From Nostoc sp. CHAB 5824 (GTDB taxonomy: Bacteria; Cyanobacteriota; Cyanobacteriia; Cyanobacteriales; Nostocaceae): a stretch of DNA of 49,360 nt. The translations under genes and the position numbers were made by a program. Positions 1 through 8,682 of this stretch are shown in pieces. Position 1 is the first letter of the stretch. The number at the start of each line of letters is the position of its first letter. The stretch spans positions 1-49,360 of the forward strand of contig NZ_JAIVFT010000031.1 of assembly GCF_020829665.1 (NCBI RefSeq). The letters are read 5' to 3'. The notes below the pieces were generated by a model. It was given only the letters and a program-made list of their open reading frames with translations. It had not been told where the DNA came from and searched no databases.

Positions 1-1
1 T

Positions 2-100
2 GAGGAGATTTTAATTCAACGTTGTCGTCAAATTATTGACCAGCCTGATTTTGTAAATGGCTTAACCAATTTTCACTGGTGGTCTGAACTAGCGGCTTAA
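2..100 (+). CDS. C-terminal end of an unidentified protein (partial)
   Basis: An open frame enters from the left edge and stops at TAA 98-100, giving 32 residues that end in FHWWSELAA. The start lies outside the window. I do not recognise the family from this piece. It is on the same strand as the next gene, 62 bases upstream of it, so the two may be co-transcribed. It could also be a chance open frame; the lack of stops over the whole stretch and the plausible composition favour a real gene end. Confidence 0.5.
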   Translation, partial: EEILIQRCRQIIDQPDFVNGLTNFHWWSELAA

Positions 101-162
101 TTATGGGCAATTTGCCGGACATCATATCATGAGTAGATTTGACCTGAGAGGAAAATTATTAA

Positions 163-552
163 ATGATGCAACTGAGTCATTATCCAGCTGCAATCGCACA
201 AGCTGCCCAACGGGCTAATGAAATAGACTCTCAGTTGATGGCAGTGCAGCACCAAATTAACCGATTTGAAGGCAATGCGGATCGTATCGCCGCCTTTGAG
301 ATGGATTTGAAAAATGATGCTCAAGGCAAGGCTCGTCGCTTTGAAGTGCTGCTTGTAAATCAGGAATATCAAAAGGCAGTAGACACCCAAATTCGATTAA
401 CTCTCGATAAAGCAAATGCCATCGCTCATTTGGAATATCTGCGTAACCAGTTTAGTGTAGCTAAGTTGGAAGCAAGATTAGCGTTGCTTGCCGCCGTAGG
501 CATCGCTCAACAACTCTCTGATTTTGAATCTCGTGAATTAGTTGGTTTGTAA
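163..552 (+). CDS. Small helical protein of unknown function
   Basis: This gene encodes 129 residues, or 128 if the second of two adjacent ATG codons (163 and 166) is used. A purine-rich GAGAGGA stretch lies about 12 bases upstream. The protein has no signal peptide or membrane segment. It is rich in Ala, Gln, Glu and Leu, with heptad-like spacing (AQAANRANEID-like start, then long amphipathic stretches to residue 115), so a mostly helical coiled-coil fold is likely. I do not recognise the family. It follows the truncated gene at 2-100 on the same strand and converges with the calcium-binding repeat gene. Confidence 0.65.
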   Translation: MMQLSHYPAAIAQAAQRANEIDSQLMAVQHQINRFEGNADRIAAFEMDLKNDAQGKARRFEVLLVNQEYQKAVDTQIRLTLDKANAIAHLEYLRNQFSVAKLEARLALLAAVGIAQQLSDFESRELVGL

Positions 553-574
553 TCACACCTGAACCGTAGTCTGA

Positions 575-859
575 TTATACAACTGCTAAGGAGGCTAAGT
601 TACCCTTGTAGCCACTAATCTCAATTACGGCATCCGTGAGGGCAGAGAATCCATTAGTGTTATCGTTGAGTGCCAGAAAAGTCTGCCCCTTATTGCCTGT
701 ACCAAGGGTAAAAGTTGCCGCACCTTTAGCTACAAAAGCAGTTGCAGTCAATATCTGTTGTATATCTGAGAGATTTAGACTTGCAACTTTGCCAAGTTGA
801 ACTAAATTAGCCGCGCTAACTGCATACAGCCCATCAATTTTATCTTGACAAATGTTCAA
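575..859 (-). pseudogene. Detached C-terminal 'bluetail' type domain of the upstream repeat protein
   Basis: This open frame of about 94 residues has no ATG; its first possible start is TTG at 859. The sequence IDGLYAVSAANLVQLGK, then TFLALND and ISGYKGNLASLAVV, matches the C-terminal domain found at the ends of many cyanobacterial repeat-rich surface proteins (called bluetail in NCBI naming; from memory, not searched). It begins 6 bases after the stop of the repeat ORF at 865-2091, in another frame. The frame stays open upstream across that stop, reading SFDKITDLNIC. The simplest reading is that a one-base indel near 865-880 split one gene. Independent translation from TTG is the weaker alternative. 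Confidence 0.6.
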
Positions 860-864
860 GTCAG

Positions 865-2091
865 TTATTTTATCAAAGCTAGGTAGATGCCAACTGCATC
901 AATTACACCATCATTGTTGAAGTCGTAGCTGGCGGATGCGCGTCCATAAGTATAGGTTTCGACATAATCAACTTTGCCGTCGCCGTTGTTGTCACGGCTA
1001 TTGGATGTCAGGTTGCCCTTGGCATCATAAATAGAGGTTTCGACAGAATCAACTTTGCCGTCGCCGTTGTTGTCACGGCTATTGGATGTCACCTTGCCCT
1101 TGGCATCATAAATAAAAGTTTCGACATAATCAACTTTGCCGTCGCCGTTGTCGTCAAGGCTATTGGATGTCACCTTGCCCTTGGCATCATAAATAAAAGT
1201 TTCGACATAATCAACTTTGCCGTCGCCGTTGAAGTCAACGCTATCGGATGTCAGGTTGCCCTTGGCATCATAAGTATAGGTGTTGACAGAATCAACTTTG
1301 CCGTCGCCGCTGTTGTCAAAGCTATTGGATGTCAGGTTGCCCTTGGCATCATAAGTATAGGTGGTGACATAAATAGGTATGCCGTCGCCGTCGGCAAAGC
1401 TATTAAATGTCACCTTGCCCTTGGCATCATAAATAGAGGTTGCGACATAATCAACTTTGCCGTCGCCCTTCAAGTCAACGCTATCAGATGTCAGGTTGCC
1501 CTTGGCATCATAAGTATAGGTTTGGACATAATCAGGTATGCCGTCGTCGTTATTGTCAAAGCTATTGGATGTCAGGTTGCCCTTGGCATCATAAATAAAA
1601 GTTTCGACATAATCAACTTTGCCGTCGCCGTTGTCGTCACGGCTATTGGATGTCACCTTGCCCTTGGCATCATAAATAAAGGTTTCGACATAATCAACTT
1701 TGCCGTCGTCGTTGAAGTCATAGCTATGGGATGTCACCTTGCCCGTGGCATCATAAGTAAAGGTTTCGACAGAATCAACTTTGCCGTCGCCATTGTTGTC
1801 ACGCCTATTGGATGTCAGGTTGCCCTTGGCATCATAAATAGAGGTTTCGACAGAATCAACTTTGCCGTCGCCGTTGTCGTCAGAAGTATTGGATGTCCGG
1901 TTGCCCTTGGCATCATAAATAGAGGTGTTGACATAATCAAATTTGCCGTCGCCATTGTTGTCAAGGCTATTGAATGTCAGGTCATAGCGATAGGTAATAA
2001 CTGAGTCTGTTATTCCATTACTGTTGTTGTCTGTCCTCTCAGATATCACTTTGCCATCGACATCATAAGTGTAAGTTGTGGTTGAGGTCAT
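865..2091 (-). CDS. EF-hand-like calcium-binding repeat protein, C-terminus lost by frameshift
   Basis: The 408-residue product is almost entirely a 27-residue repeat of the form DNNGDGKVDSVETSIYDAKG followed by a short N/K-x-TSNS segment, about a dozen copies. Each copy has a DxNxDGxxD loop like the calcium-binding loop of EF-hands and dockerin/thrombospondin-3 repeats. No N-terminal signal peptide is visible (MTSTTTYTYDVDGK). Similar cyanobacterial proteins are presumed secreted or surface-associated and end in a bluetail-type domain. Here that domain is out of frame (575-859), so the protein ends early at GIYLALIK. Start ATG 2091 is the first Met; about 375 bases separate it from the glycosyltransferase unit upstream. 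Confidence 0.75.
   Translation of the reverse strand: MTSTTTYTYDVDGKVISERTDNNSNGITDSVITYRYDLTFNSLDNNGDGKFDYVNTSIYDAKGNRTSNTSDDNGDGKVDSVETSIYDAKGNLTSNRRDNNGDGKVDSVETFTYDATGKVTSHSYDFNDDGKVDYVETFIYDAKGKVTSNSRDDNGDGKVDYVETFIYDAKGNLTSNSFDNNDDGIPDYVQTYTYDAKGNLTSDSVDLKGDGKVDYVATSIYDAKGKVTFNSFADGDGIPIYVTTYTYDAKGNLTSNSFDNSGDGKVDSVNTYTYDAKGNLTSDSVDFNGDGKVDYVETFIYDAKGKVTSNSLDDNGDGKVDYVETFIYDAKGKVTSNSRDNNGDGKVDSVETSIYDAKGNLTSNSRDNNGDGKVDYVETYTYGRASASYDFNNDGVIDAVGIYLALIK
943..1990 (-). repeat. 81-nt tandem coding repeats (27-residue unit)
   Basis: Nearly identical 81-base units run head to tail, recognisable on the plus strand by recurring TTGCCGTCGCCGTTGTTGTC and TTGCCCTTGGCATCATAA blocks. Variation is mostly single bases. 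The unit length is a multiple of three, so gain or loss of a unit keeps the frame. The opposite strand is also open for long stretches only because the repeat lacks stops there. Confidence 0.9.
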
Positions 2092-2468
2092 AAAATTAGT
2101 GTTTTTTATCTGTTTGATTCCACTTGTGTAGTGCTATGTGTTTTCATCAGACATCGCTATGTTCTGCAAAATCTTTTTATCTACCAAGTCTGGTTAGTTA
2201 AATGTATTTTTGCTGCATCAGTCACAAAAATGATATGATATATAATTTTTTAAGTCAATCTTGTTAATGACATTATTGCTAACTTAACCAACTTAGTATA
2301 CTCATTCTCAGGGAAACGCAAAGTTTTTAAATTCCATTCGCTGGAAACTTATCCCCCACGCGTGGAGAGGCTTTAAAACGTAGTAGGTAGGGGCACACAA
2401 TTACAGCTAGCTGTGCGCCCCTACCAATTGTCTGTACTCCACGCAATTTAAAACTGCTATATGTCTAT
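2092..2468. other. Intergenic region between repeat protein and glycosyltransferases
   Basis: No credible gene is seen in these 377 bases. The part next to the repeat gene is A+T-rich and should hold its promoter. The other half carries the palindrome CCACGCGTGG near 2357 and the inverted repeat at 2387-2424. Confidence 0.6.
2387..2424. repeat. Inverted repeat, possible terminator of the glycosyltransferase unit
   Basis: Bases 2387-2399 (GTAGGGGCACACA) pair with 2412-2424 (TGTGCGCCCCTAC) with one mismatch across a 12-base loop. It lies about 45 bases after the stop of the glycosyltransferase gene read on the minus strand. No clean T-run follows, so it may be a dispersed repeat more than a classical terminator. 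Confidence 0.55.
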
Positions 2469-3614
2469 TTAAGCGGACGTGATATGAGACAGCAGTTGAG
2501 TAATTTGCTGATTAATAATTGCGATATCAAAACGCTCACTAGCAATAATCCTGGCATTATTGGCTATAGTTGCAGTGATTTCTGTCTCCTGTAAACAAGT
2601 GATAATTACTTGTGCAAGTTCCTGGGGTTTTCCTGGTGTCACTAAAAAACCATTAAGCCCATGTTTTACTAACTCTATTGCACCTCCAGCTTTTGCTGCA
2701 ACTACAGGTTTTCCACATAGCATTGCCTCTACAATTACTCTACCAAAGGGTTCTGGGGAAGTAGAGGTATGTGCTATCAAGTCACAAGCTGCTATTAACT
2801 GAGGAATATCAGAACGAAATCCTAAAAATTTGACTCGGTTTTCTAATCCCAGTTCAGCAACTTGTTGGTGTAACTGTTGAACATAATCTTGTTCGCCAAA
2901 CAGTGCATCACCCACTAAAATTGCTGTCACCTCTTGCGGACATTTGGCAAGGGCATCAATTAAAATATGTTGCCCTTTCCAAGGTGCAAGACGGCTAAAG
3001 TGTCCGACAACAAATTTTCCTTCTAATTCTAACTGCTGCTGTAATTTATTAATATCAGACTCATCAGTTTGATAAGTTTTTGGATCAAAGCCATTATAGA
3101 CAACTTCGATGATATTTCGGCGCCCTCCTGCTTGCACAAAGGCTGTTTGACTTGCTTGAGAATTAGCAATTACTAATGATGCAAAACGATTAGCTAAGTT
3201 AACAGCAATGCGAAGATTGGTTTGGCTAAAATGTTCTTTGGAAAGAATATCATGTAAATGATAAACCAAAGGACGACTGCTGAAAAAACTTGCCAACGCT
3301 CCGACAACTAATGCTTTTTGGGTGTTGGCATAGATTAAATCGTATTCACGCGCTTTTTTAACTACCTTCGTAATCAAAGGCGCAAGTTGTCCCAGACTCT
3401 TTAATCCTTGTACTAAACTGCTTTCTTTGCGAACTTGAATTGCTTGAGTTGCCAGAACTTCTACTGGAATATGATTTTGTTTTAGTAAATCTTTAAATGG
3501 CCCATCTGCAAATAAACCTACTAAAGCGCGATCGCCATAAGGTTTAGCAATATCTATTAAACATAATTCGGCACCGCCTGGTTTACCGCTTTGGTCTAGG
3601 AAAAGAATTCTCAT
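2469..3614 (-). CDS. Glycosyltransferase family 4 protein
   Basis: This 381-residue protein has the GT-B layout of GT4 enzymes, which move a sugar from a nucleotide-sugar donor to a glycan or lipid acceptor. The N-terminal half opens with MRILFLDQSGKPGGAE, the glycine-rich loop typical of the family. The C-terminal half has the donor-binding E-x7-E motif at E288 and E296 (EPFGRVIVE), preceded by KFLGF at about 262-266. No signal peptide or membrane segment is seen, so it is probably cytoplasmic or peripheral. It lies 63 bases downstream of a second GT4 gene on the same strand, which suggests a two-gene unit for a surface polysaccharide or glycolipid. Donor and acceptor cannot be told from sequence. 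Confidence 0.88.
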   Translation of the reverse strand: MRILFLDQSGKPGGAELCLIDIAKPYGDRALVGLFADGPFKDLLKQNHIPVEVLATQAIQVRKESSLVQGLKSLGQLAPLITKVVKKAREYDLIYANTQKALVVGALASFFSSRPLVYHLHDILSKEHFSQTNLRIAVNLANRFASLVIANSQASQTAFVQAGGRRNIIEVVYNGFDPKTYQTDESDINKLQQQLELEGKFVVGHFSRLAPWKGQHILIDALAKCPQEVTAILVGDALFGEQDYVQQLHQQVAELGLENRVKFLGFRSDIPQLIAACDLIAHTSTSPEPFGRVIVEAMLCGKPVVAAKAGGAIELVKHGLNGFLVTPGKPQELAQVIITCLQETEITATIANNARIIASERFDIAIINQQITQLLSHITSA

Positions 3615-3677
3615 TCAACCTCTATTTTATCTAATTTTATCCACATAGCGCCCGTAACATTTATTAAATTCACTTGT

Positions 3678-4847
3678 TTAAGCTAATAAAACATTCCGTA
3701 CTTGTTGGGCGATTTGATTCCAATCGTAGTGTGTGGTGGCGTACTGGCGACAGGCTGATCGTGAAGGTATGGGGATATTTCCCAATAGTACTTGCTCTAA
3801 TTTTTCAGCAATGGCTGAGGCTTCTGTTGAAGTAGTAATTAAATCGGGCGAAAATTCTGATAGAATTTCTGGCATTCCACCAACTGGGGTACATAAAACA
3901 GGAGTGCCACAGGCTAAAGACTCAATTATTACTAATCCAAATCCTTCAAAAGATTGGCTAGGCATGACAGTCAACTCAGCAGCTTGATAAGCTATAAGTA
4001 ATTGCTCATCAGGTAGAAAACCTAAAAACTTAACGTTGTCGTCTAGTCCTAATTCTGTAGCCTGTTGTTGTAGTGCAGCTTGGATGTGACCACGACCTGC
4101 GATCGCTAGCCAAACATCTGGTATTCTGGGCTTAATTATAGCTAGTGCCTGCAATAATTTGTCAACTCCGGTTCGATGTACTAAGCGGCGTGATGTAAAC
4201 AGGATACGGCGATTACTAGGCCAGCCTAGCTTTGTACAAGCCTCTTGGGGTGATAAATTTGGCTGAAACCAGTTAATATCAACTCCACCAGGAATAATAT
4301 TAATTTTGCTCCACGGTACTTGATATTTATCATGTAAAATTTTACCAAATGCTTTGCTCAAAACAATGAAGCGATCGCAGCGATTATAAGTGTTTTGTTC
4401 TATTAGCCAGTGCTTGATAAAAAGACTGAGGTTTTTATTAACTACCTCTTGCTGACTCTCAGAAGCCCAAGGGCCATGAAAGTTAAAAGTAACTGGTACT
4501 CCCTTTGGCAAAATATCTAAAATAGGAAAACTATATAATGCAAAGTGCAGATTAATAGCATCTGGTTTGCTTGTTCTTCTTTTCTGAAAATTAGTGCGAA
4601 TCGACCATAATCTTTGCCAAATAGCACTATCAGGACTCGCCAAGTTAGTCAGCTTAATCGGCGAATTTAGTTCAGCCTCTGGTAAACCGACTCCGCATAA
4701 TTCAATCCGATCTTGATTTGCAGCTAATTTATGAGTTAGCTCATAAATATACCTTTCTAATCCTCCAGGGCTTTTGGGAAACCAGCCTAATCCAAGGGTG
4801 AGAATAGATGCGAATGCTGAATCAAAATTTTCTTTTTTATTTTCCAC
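3678..4847 (-). CDS. Glycosyltransferase family 4 protein
   Basis: The 389-residue product is a second GT4 enzyme. It has LGLGWFPKSPGGLERY near the N-terminus (donor/acceptor loop), FTSRRLVHRTGVDKLLQA at the start of the C-terminal Rossmann half (217-234), and the E-x7-E pair E301/E309 in EGFGLVIIE. It is the first gene of the pair with 2469-3614; both may extend one glycan. Start ATG 4847 gives a short hydrophilic N-terminus before the conserved core, and a later start is possible. Upstream lie about 520 A+T-rich bases that should include the promoter. The substrate is unknown. Confidence 0.88.
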   Translation of the reverse strand: MENKKENFDSAFASILTLGLGWFPKSPGGLERYIYELTHKLAANQDRIELCGVGLPEAELNSPIKLTNLASPDSAIWQRLWSIRTNFQKRRTSKPDAINLHFALYSFPILDILPKGVPVTFNFHGPWASESQQEVVNKNLSLFIKHWLIEQNTYNRCDRFIVLSKAFGKILHDKYQVPWSKINIIPGGVDINWFQPNLSPQEACTKLGWPSNRRILFTSRRLVHRTGVDKLLQALAIIKPRIPDVWLAIAGRGHIQAALQQQATELGLDDNVKFLGFLPDEQLLIAYQAAELTVMPSQSFEGFGLVIIESLACGTPVLCTPVGGMPEILSEFSPDLITTSTEASAIAEKLEQVLLGNIPIPSRSACRQYATTHYDWNQIAQQVRNVLLA

Positions 4848-5367
4848 TAATGTGTGTCCTATAATTTCTTGAGTAGTTTTGAATAACAGTATAAAATCTC
4901 ACGCTTTAGAACCAAAGACAAAGATTAATATATTTCTCTACAGCGTGTTTTATCAAAATATCAATCACAATAATTTACGAATATCCATTATCAATAGGAA
5001 TTTTTTATAGAACACCAATTTATAAACTATTTATATGCCAACGTCAACAATGAATTAAATTATGTGTTTTTATTAACTAGAGAATACCGATTACGACATA
5101 TATTATACCTGGAAGTCAACGAAGCTGAGAGGTAGATGGGGAGAGGATAATACCATTAATAATAAGTTAATTTTAAATCATTTTGTATTAATATTTACCA
5201 TTCTTTAATTAACAATAATACATAAAATAAATATTAATGATTAATCAAAAGATTTTAGATGCGGTGTCCCAACATAACCTGTATCTTACCCAGTTCAAAA
5301 TAGTTATATTTTTTTACGGATTTTATAAGCAATGATTGTATATAAATAATTAAAAGCTAAAAATTAT
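4848..5367. other. A+T-rich intergenic region between divergent genes
   Basis: No gene is apparent in these 520 bases, which separate the leftward glycosyltransferase unit from the rightward beta-propeller gene. The stretch is very A+T-rich with short T and A runs and should hold both divergent promoters. I saw no clear RNA structure. Confidence 0.6.
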
Positions 5368-7665
5368 ATGATAAATAAATTACTGAGGCAGTTAAAAAAA
5401 CTCCGTCACAAGCTCAATCAGCACCTCAAAAAATTATCTAAAACTAGATATTTACTCAGAAGTAAAACTTTCAAATTTTTACTCAGTCTGAGTGTTGGAG
5501 TCATTGTTACTAGTATTGGAATTACAACAGACTGGGCAACAACGGAAACACCGATATTTACATACAAAGCATCGTCGATAAGTAATACTATTGACAGTAA
5601 AAATCTGCGGGTACAAAACAATACTGGAACACCCACATTTACCTACAAAACATCGTGGATAGGTAATAGTATTGGCAGTGGAAATCTGCGGGTACAAAAC
5701 AATATTGAGGCAATGTATGTTGCCCCTGATGGCACAGTTTATACTAACAGCCATTGGGATGAAGCAGGAACAGAGGCAGGAATCTATAAAGATGGTAAGG
5801 TTATTGGTGCTCTTGGAGATACTCACGGCTGGAGTCGTGGTGGTGGCAAAGCTGTAACAGCAAATAGTAAATATATTTACATTGCCATGACTCAAGGTTC
5901 GAGGGGCAAAACAAATGAAGATTACCCACCAGAAGGAACGACTTGGCATTCCGTTAGACGTTATGACTTGTCAGGAAAACCTGCGCCATTTCCGAATGGG
6001 CGTGGCTGGGATAAAAGTATGTTGATTACCAGTACTAAAAGTGAAGTCACTGGATTAGCAACGGTGGGAAGCGAGTTGTATGTGAGTGATTTTGCTGCTA
6101 ACCGAATTCGTGTTTATGATACTGATACGATGAAGGAACTTCGCAGCTTTACTGTTGCCAATCCTGGAGCAATAACTATAGATCCACAAAAAAATCTGTG
6201 GATTATTCAAAGCAAAAATGGTAGTAAACCTGCGAAAATTTTACATTATTCCCAAAGTGGAAAGCAATTGCCCCAACAGATTGCAGATATCGTTGAACCA
6301 ACAGCGATCGCTATTAATCATCAAGGTAAGCTATTAGTGGCAGAAAATGGCCCACGTCAGCAAATGTTGATTTATGACATTAAAGATCAGCCAGTGCAGG
6401 TGGGTAGTTTCGGTTCTAAAGGCGGTATCTATGCAGGAGTTCCTGGTGAAGTTCGAGATTTAAAACTTTACGGACTTACTGGAGTCGGTACAGATGCTTC
6501 AGGCAATATTTATATAAATAGTAATGGTTTCAACAAATCAGGAACAGATTTGCGGAAATTTTCGCCATCGGGAAAACTGCTGTGGCGATCGCTGGGATTG
6601 ATATTCGTCGATAATGCAGATGCCGATCCAAAAACTGATGGTGTAGATTTGTTCACCAAACAAGAACACTATCTGATGAACTACAGTAAGCCTACTGGTA
6701 AGCAATGGACTTACAAAGCCTACACTTTAAATGCTTTCAAATATCCTCAAGATCCACGTCTGCATACATCGCCAGATGGAACCTTTGTTCGTCGCATCCA
6801 AGGGAAGCCGTTTTTGTTCCTCACAGATATGTATAGCAGCTTTCTGCAAATATATCGTTTTAATGCAGCCACAGATGGTAAAGTTGCCATACCAGCCGGA
6901 ATGTTTGTCGGTACCAATGGCGAAAATAAGCCATTTCTCACCGGAAATTGGCCACCGCATCAGCCAGAACAAGGGGAATGGATCTGGCGCGATCGCAACG
7001 GTAATGGCAAATTTGAAAAGAACGAATACGATCGCAGCAAAGATTATCCTCATCTCGGCGGCTGGTGGGTAGACAGCAAAGGAGATGTTTGGAAAGCTTT
7101 GCGAACAGAAGATGGCATTCGACACTATCCTTTACAGGGAATAGATCCTAAAGGCAATCCCATCTATAGCTATAGTTCGATGGAAAAGCAAACTACTCCC
7201 AAAATATTTAACGACTTGCGGCGAATCGAATATTTCCCCCAGACAGATACCATGTATTTGTCAGGTTTCACAGTAGATCATCCTGCATTCGGCGACGATA
7301 CTGGAGTTGCTGGATCTGAAATTGCCCGTTTTGACAATTGGAGTAAAGGAAATCGTACTCCTAAGTGGCGAATTGTGATTCCCTACGACACCACCGGCAA
7401 ACGCGAAGTGTCTACAGCAGCGATGAGTGTGACGGGAGACTATGTATTCGCCGTGACAGTTAAAACCGCAGAGGTATATGTCTACAATGCTAAGACGGGA
7501 GCGCAAGTACAACAGTTAAAACCAGGCCCAGAAGTTGGAAGCGAAAGTGGCTGGATTGATATACCCTACGGTATCCGCGCTTTTCGGCGTTCTAATGGTG
7601 AGCATCTGGTATTTGTGGAAGAAAATTGGAAAGGAAAAGTGATTATGTATCGACTAGCGAGTTGA
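5368..7665 (+). CDS. Membrane-anchored or exported beta-propeller (NHL-like repeat) protein
   Basis: The 765-residue protein starts with a very basic segment (Lys/Arg-rich, residues 1-36), then a hydrophobic helix FLLSLSVGVIVTSIGIT at about 37-53. This fits a signal anchor or unusual signal peptide. The rest has repeated beta-propeller-like blades with phrases such as MYVAPDGTVYTNSHWDEAG, LWIIQS, LLVAENGPRQQMLIYD and GNIYINSNGF, resembling NHL/SMP-30-type propellers. Residues about 63-117 are a duplicated 27-residue linker (TYKxSxIxNxIxSxNLRVQNN twice). RDRNGNGKFEKNEYD near 545 is an EF-hand-like calcium loop. No catalytic function can be assigned. It stands alone on its strand after a long promoter region. 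Confidence 0.78.
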   Translation: MINKLLRQLKKLRHKLNQHLKKLSKTRYLLRSKTFKFLLSLSVGVIVTSIGITTDWATTETPIFTYKASSISNTIDSKNLRVQNNTGTPTFTYKTSWIGNSIGSGNLRVQNNIEAMYVAPDGTVYTNSHWDEAGTEAGIYKDGKVIGALGDTHGWSRGGGKAVTANSKYIYIAMTQGSRGKTNEDYPPEGTTWHSVRRYDLSGKPAPFPNGRGWDKSMLITSTKSEVTGLATVGSELYVSDFAANRIRVYDTDTMKELRSFTVANPGAITIDPQKNLWIIQSKNGSKPAKILHYSQSGKQLPQQIADIVEPTAIAINHQGKLLVAENGPRQQMLIYDIKDQPVQVGSFGSKGGIYAGVPGEVRDLKLYGLTGVGTDASGNIYINSNGFNKSGTDLRKFSPSGKLLWRSLGLIFVDNADADPKTDGVDLFTKQEHYLMNYSKPTGKQWTYKAYTLNAFKYPQDPRLHTSPDGTFVRRIQGKPFLFLTDMYSSFLQIYRFNAATDGKVAIPAGMFVGTNGENKPFLTGNWPPHQPEQGEWIWRDRNGNGKFEKNEYDRSKDYPHLGGWWVDSKGDVWKALRTEDGIRHYPLQGIDPKGNPIYSYSSMEKQTTPKIFNDLRRIEYFPQTDTMYLSGFTVDHPAFGDDTGVAGSEIARFDNWSKGNRTPKWRIVIPYDTTGKREVSTAAMSVTGDYVFAVTVKTAEVYVYNAKTGAQVQQLKPGPEVGSESGWIDIPYGIRAFRRSNGEHLVFVEENWKGKVIMYRLAS

Positions 7666-7756
7666 GTATAGATAGGGGCAGGACATGGGAATTCTCACTA
7701 GAATAATCGGTGGGTCGATTGGAGTAAAATGAGAGGCAAGGATTTTCTAGGTTTAT

Positions 7757-8179
7757 ATGCCAGCGAAAGATGTCTATCACACCATATTCAAAACTGCTTT
7801 AATCAAAGACCAATGGACGATTACGCATGATCCATTGACTCTGAAGTTGGGTAAGAAGGATTTTTATGTGGATTTGGGTGCAAGCCAATTGCTGGGGGCG
7901 GAAAAAGTAGATCATAAGATTGCAGTCGAAATTAAAAGTTTTATCGGTCGTTCAGATATTGATGATTTGGAAAAAGCATTGGGACAATATGTGTTGTATC
8001 AGGATATCTTAGCAGAGCTAGATCCCTCACGAGTATTGTATTTAGCGGTTCCGAGCCTTGTGGTTGAGGATTTATTTGAAGAACCTGTTGGTAAGTTACT
8101 GCTTAAAAACCGTCGATTAAAGCTCATCTCTTTTGATCCAAAACAGGAGGTTATTCAGCAATGGATCACACCCAATTAG
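7757..8179 (+). CDS. xisH: XisH family protein (fdxN-element excision controlling factor type)
   Basis: The 140-residue protein begins MPAKDVYHTIFKTALIKD and contains DFYVDLGAS then AVEIKSF (residues about 35-60). These give the D...E-x-K arrangement of the PD-(D/E)XK nuclease fold to which XisH proteins belong. XisH and XisI were first described as factors needed for excision of the Anabaena fdxN element in heterocysts, but genomes carry many copies with no such element, and their role there is unknown. It overlaps xisI by 19 bases, so the two are translationally coupled. No recombinase gene or fdxN is in this window. Confidence 0.9.
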   Translation: MPAKDVYHTIFKTALIKDQWTITHDPLTLKLGKKDFYVDLGASQLLGAEKVDHKIAVEIKSFIGRSDIDDLEKALGQYVLYQDILAELDPSRVLYLAVPSLVVEDLFEEPVGKLLLKNRRLKLISFDPKQEVIQQWITPN

Positions 8180-8502
8180 AACAGTATCGTCAAGTGATTG
8201 AAACCGTGCTGAGTGAGTATGCTGCATTGCCCTATTCCTATGCACCGATTCAGTCGGAAGTTATTTTTGATCGCACGCGCGATCGCTACTTGTGGATGGA
8301 TTTGGGCTGGGATGGCGATCGCCGGGTGCATGGGTGTTTGGTGCATATTGACCTGATTGATGGCAAGATATGGATTCAACGGGACGGAACAGAGGAGGGG
8401 ATTGCGGCTGATTTGGAGCGGGCTGGTATTCCCAAGGAGCAGATTGTGTTGGGGTTTCGCTCTCCCGAAGTTCGACAATACACAGGCTATGCAGTCGCTT
8501 GA
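8161..8502 (+). CDS. xisI: XisI family protein
   Basis: The 113-residue product has the XisI hallmarks: QYRQVIETVLSEYA at the start, IQSEVIFDRTRDRYLWMDLGWD (residues about 30-53), VHIDLIDGKIWIQRDGTEEGIA, and a tail with IVLGFRSPEVRQYTGYAVA. It is the usual partner of XisH. The ATG at 8161 sits inside the end of xisH (19-base overlap) and has a strong AGGAGG ribosome binding site at 8145-8150. The pair behaves like a two-gene cassette spread among cyanobacteria, somewhat like toxin-antitoxin modules; that comparison is inference. Confidence 0.92.
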   Translation: MDHTQLEQYRQVIETVLSEYAALPYSYAPIQSEVIFDRTRDRYLWMDLGWDGDRRVHGCLVHIDLIDGKIWIQRDGTEEGIAADLERAGIPKEQIVLGFRSPEVRQYTGYAVA

Positions 8503-8539
8503 TAGGCATCAGAGCGATCGCTTATTCTCCCTCTATTGA

Positions 8540-8671
8540 CTCGATGGGTGGGGGATATTACCTCAAGAAGTGCGTGAACCCGTTGAAGCTCTTTCCTTAG
8601 AACAATTAGAAAATCTCGGTGAAGCATTATTAGATTTTACCAGTTTGGCTGATTTGCAATCTTGGTTATAA
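8540..8671 (+). pseudogene. Remnant of a DUF4351 (Rpn/PD-(D/E)XK transposase-like) C-terminus
   Basis: After an in-frame TGA at 8537-8539 the frame reads ILPQEVREPVEALSLEQL, then ENLGEALLDFTSLADLQSWL and TAA at 8669-8671. This is the typical DUF4351 tail of Rpn-family putative transposase/nuclease proteins common in cyanobacteria. There is no start codon and no upstream domain, so it is a fragment. It sits directly after the xisHI pair and converges with the aspartoacylase gene. Confidence 0.7.
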
Positions 8672-8682
8672 GGGCGAATAAA

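Noticed and set aside
1522..2004. 160-residue plus-strand frame across the 81-nt repeats
   Set aside because: It is the complement of the calcium-loop repeat; it is open only because the repeat lacks stops on that strand. The minus frame has the recognisable DxNGDGKVD motif.
6727..7125. 132-residue minus-strand frame in the beta-propeller gene
   Set aside because: It is an antisense shadow of a clear protein with continuous propeller motifs.
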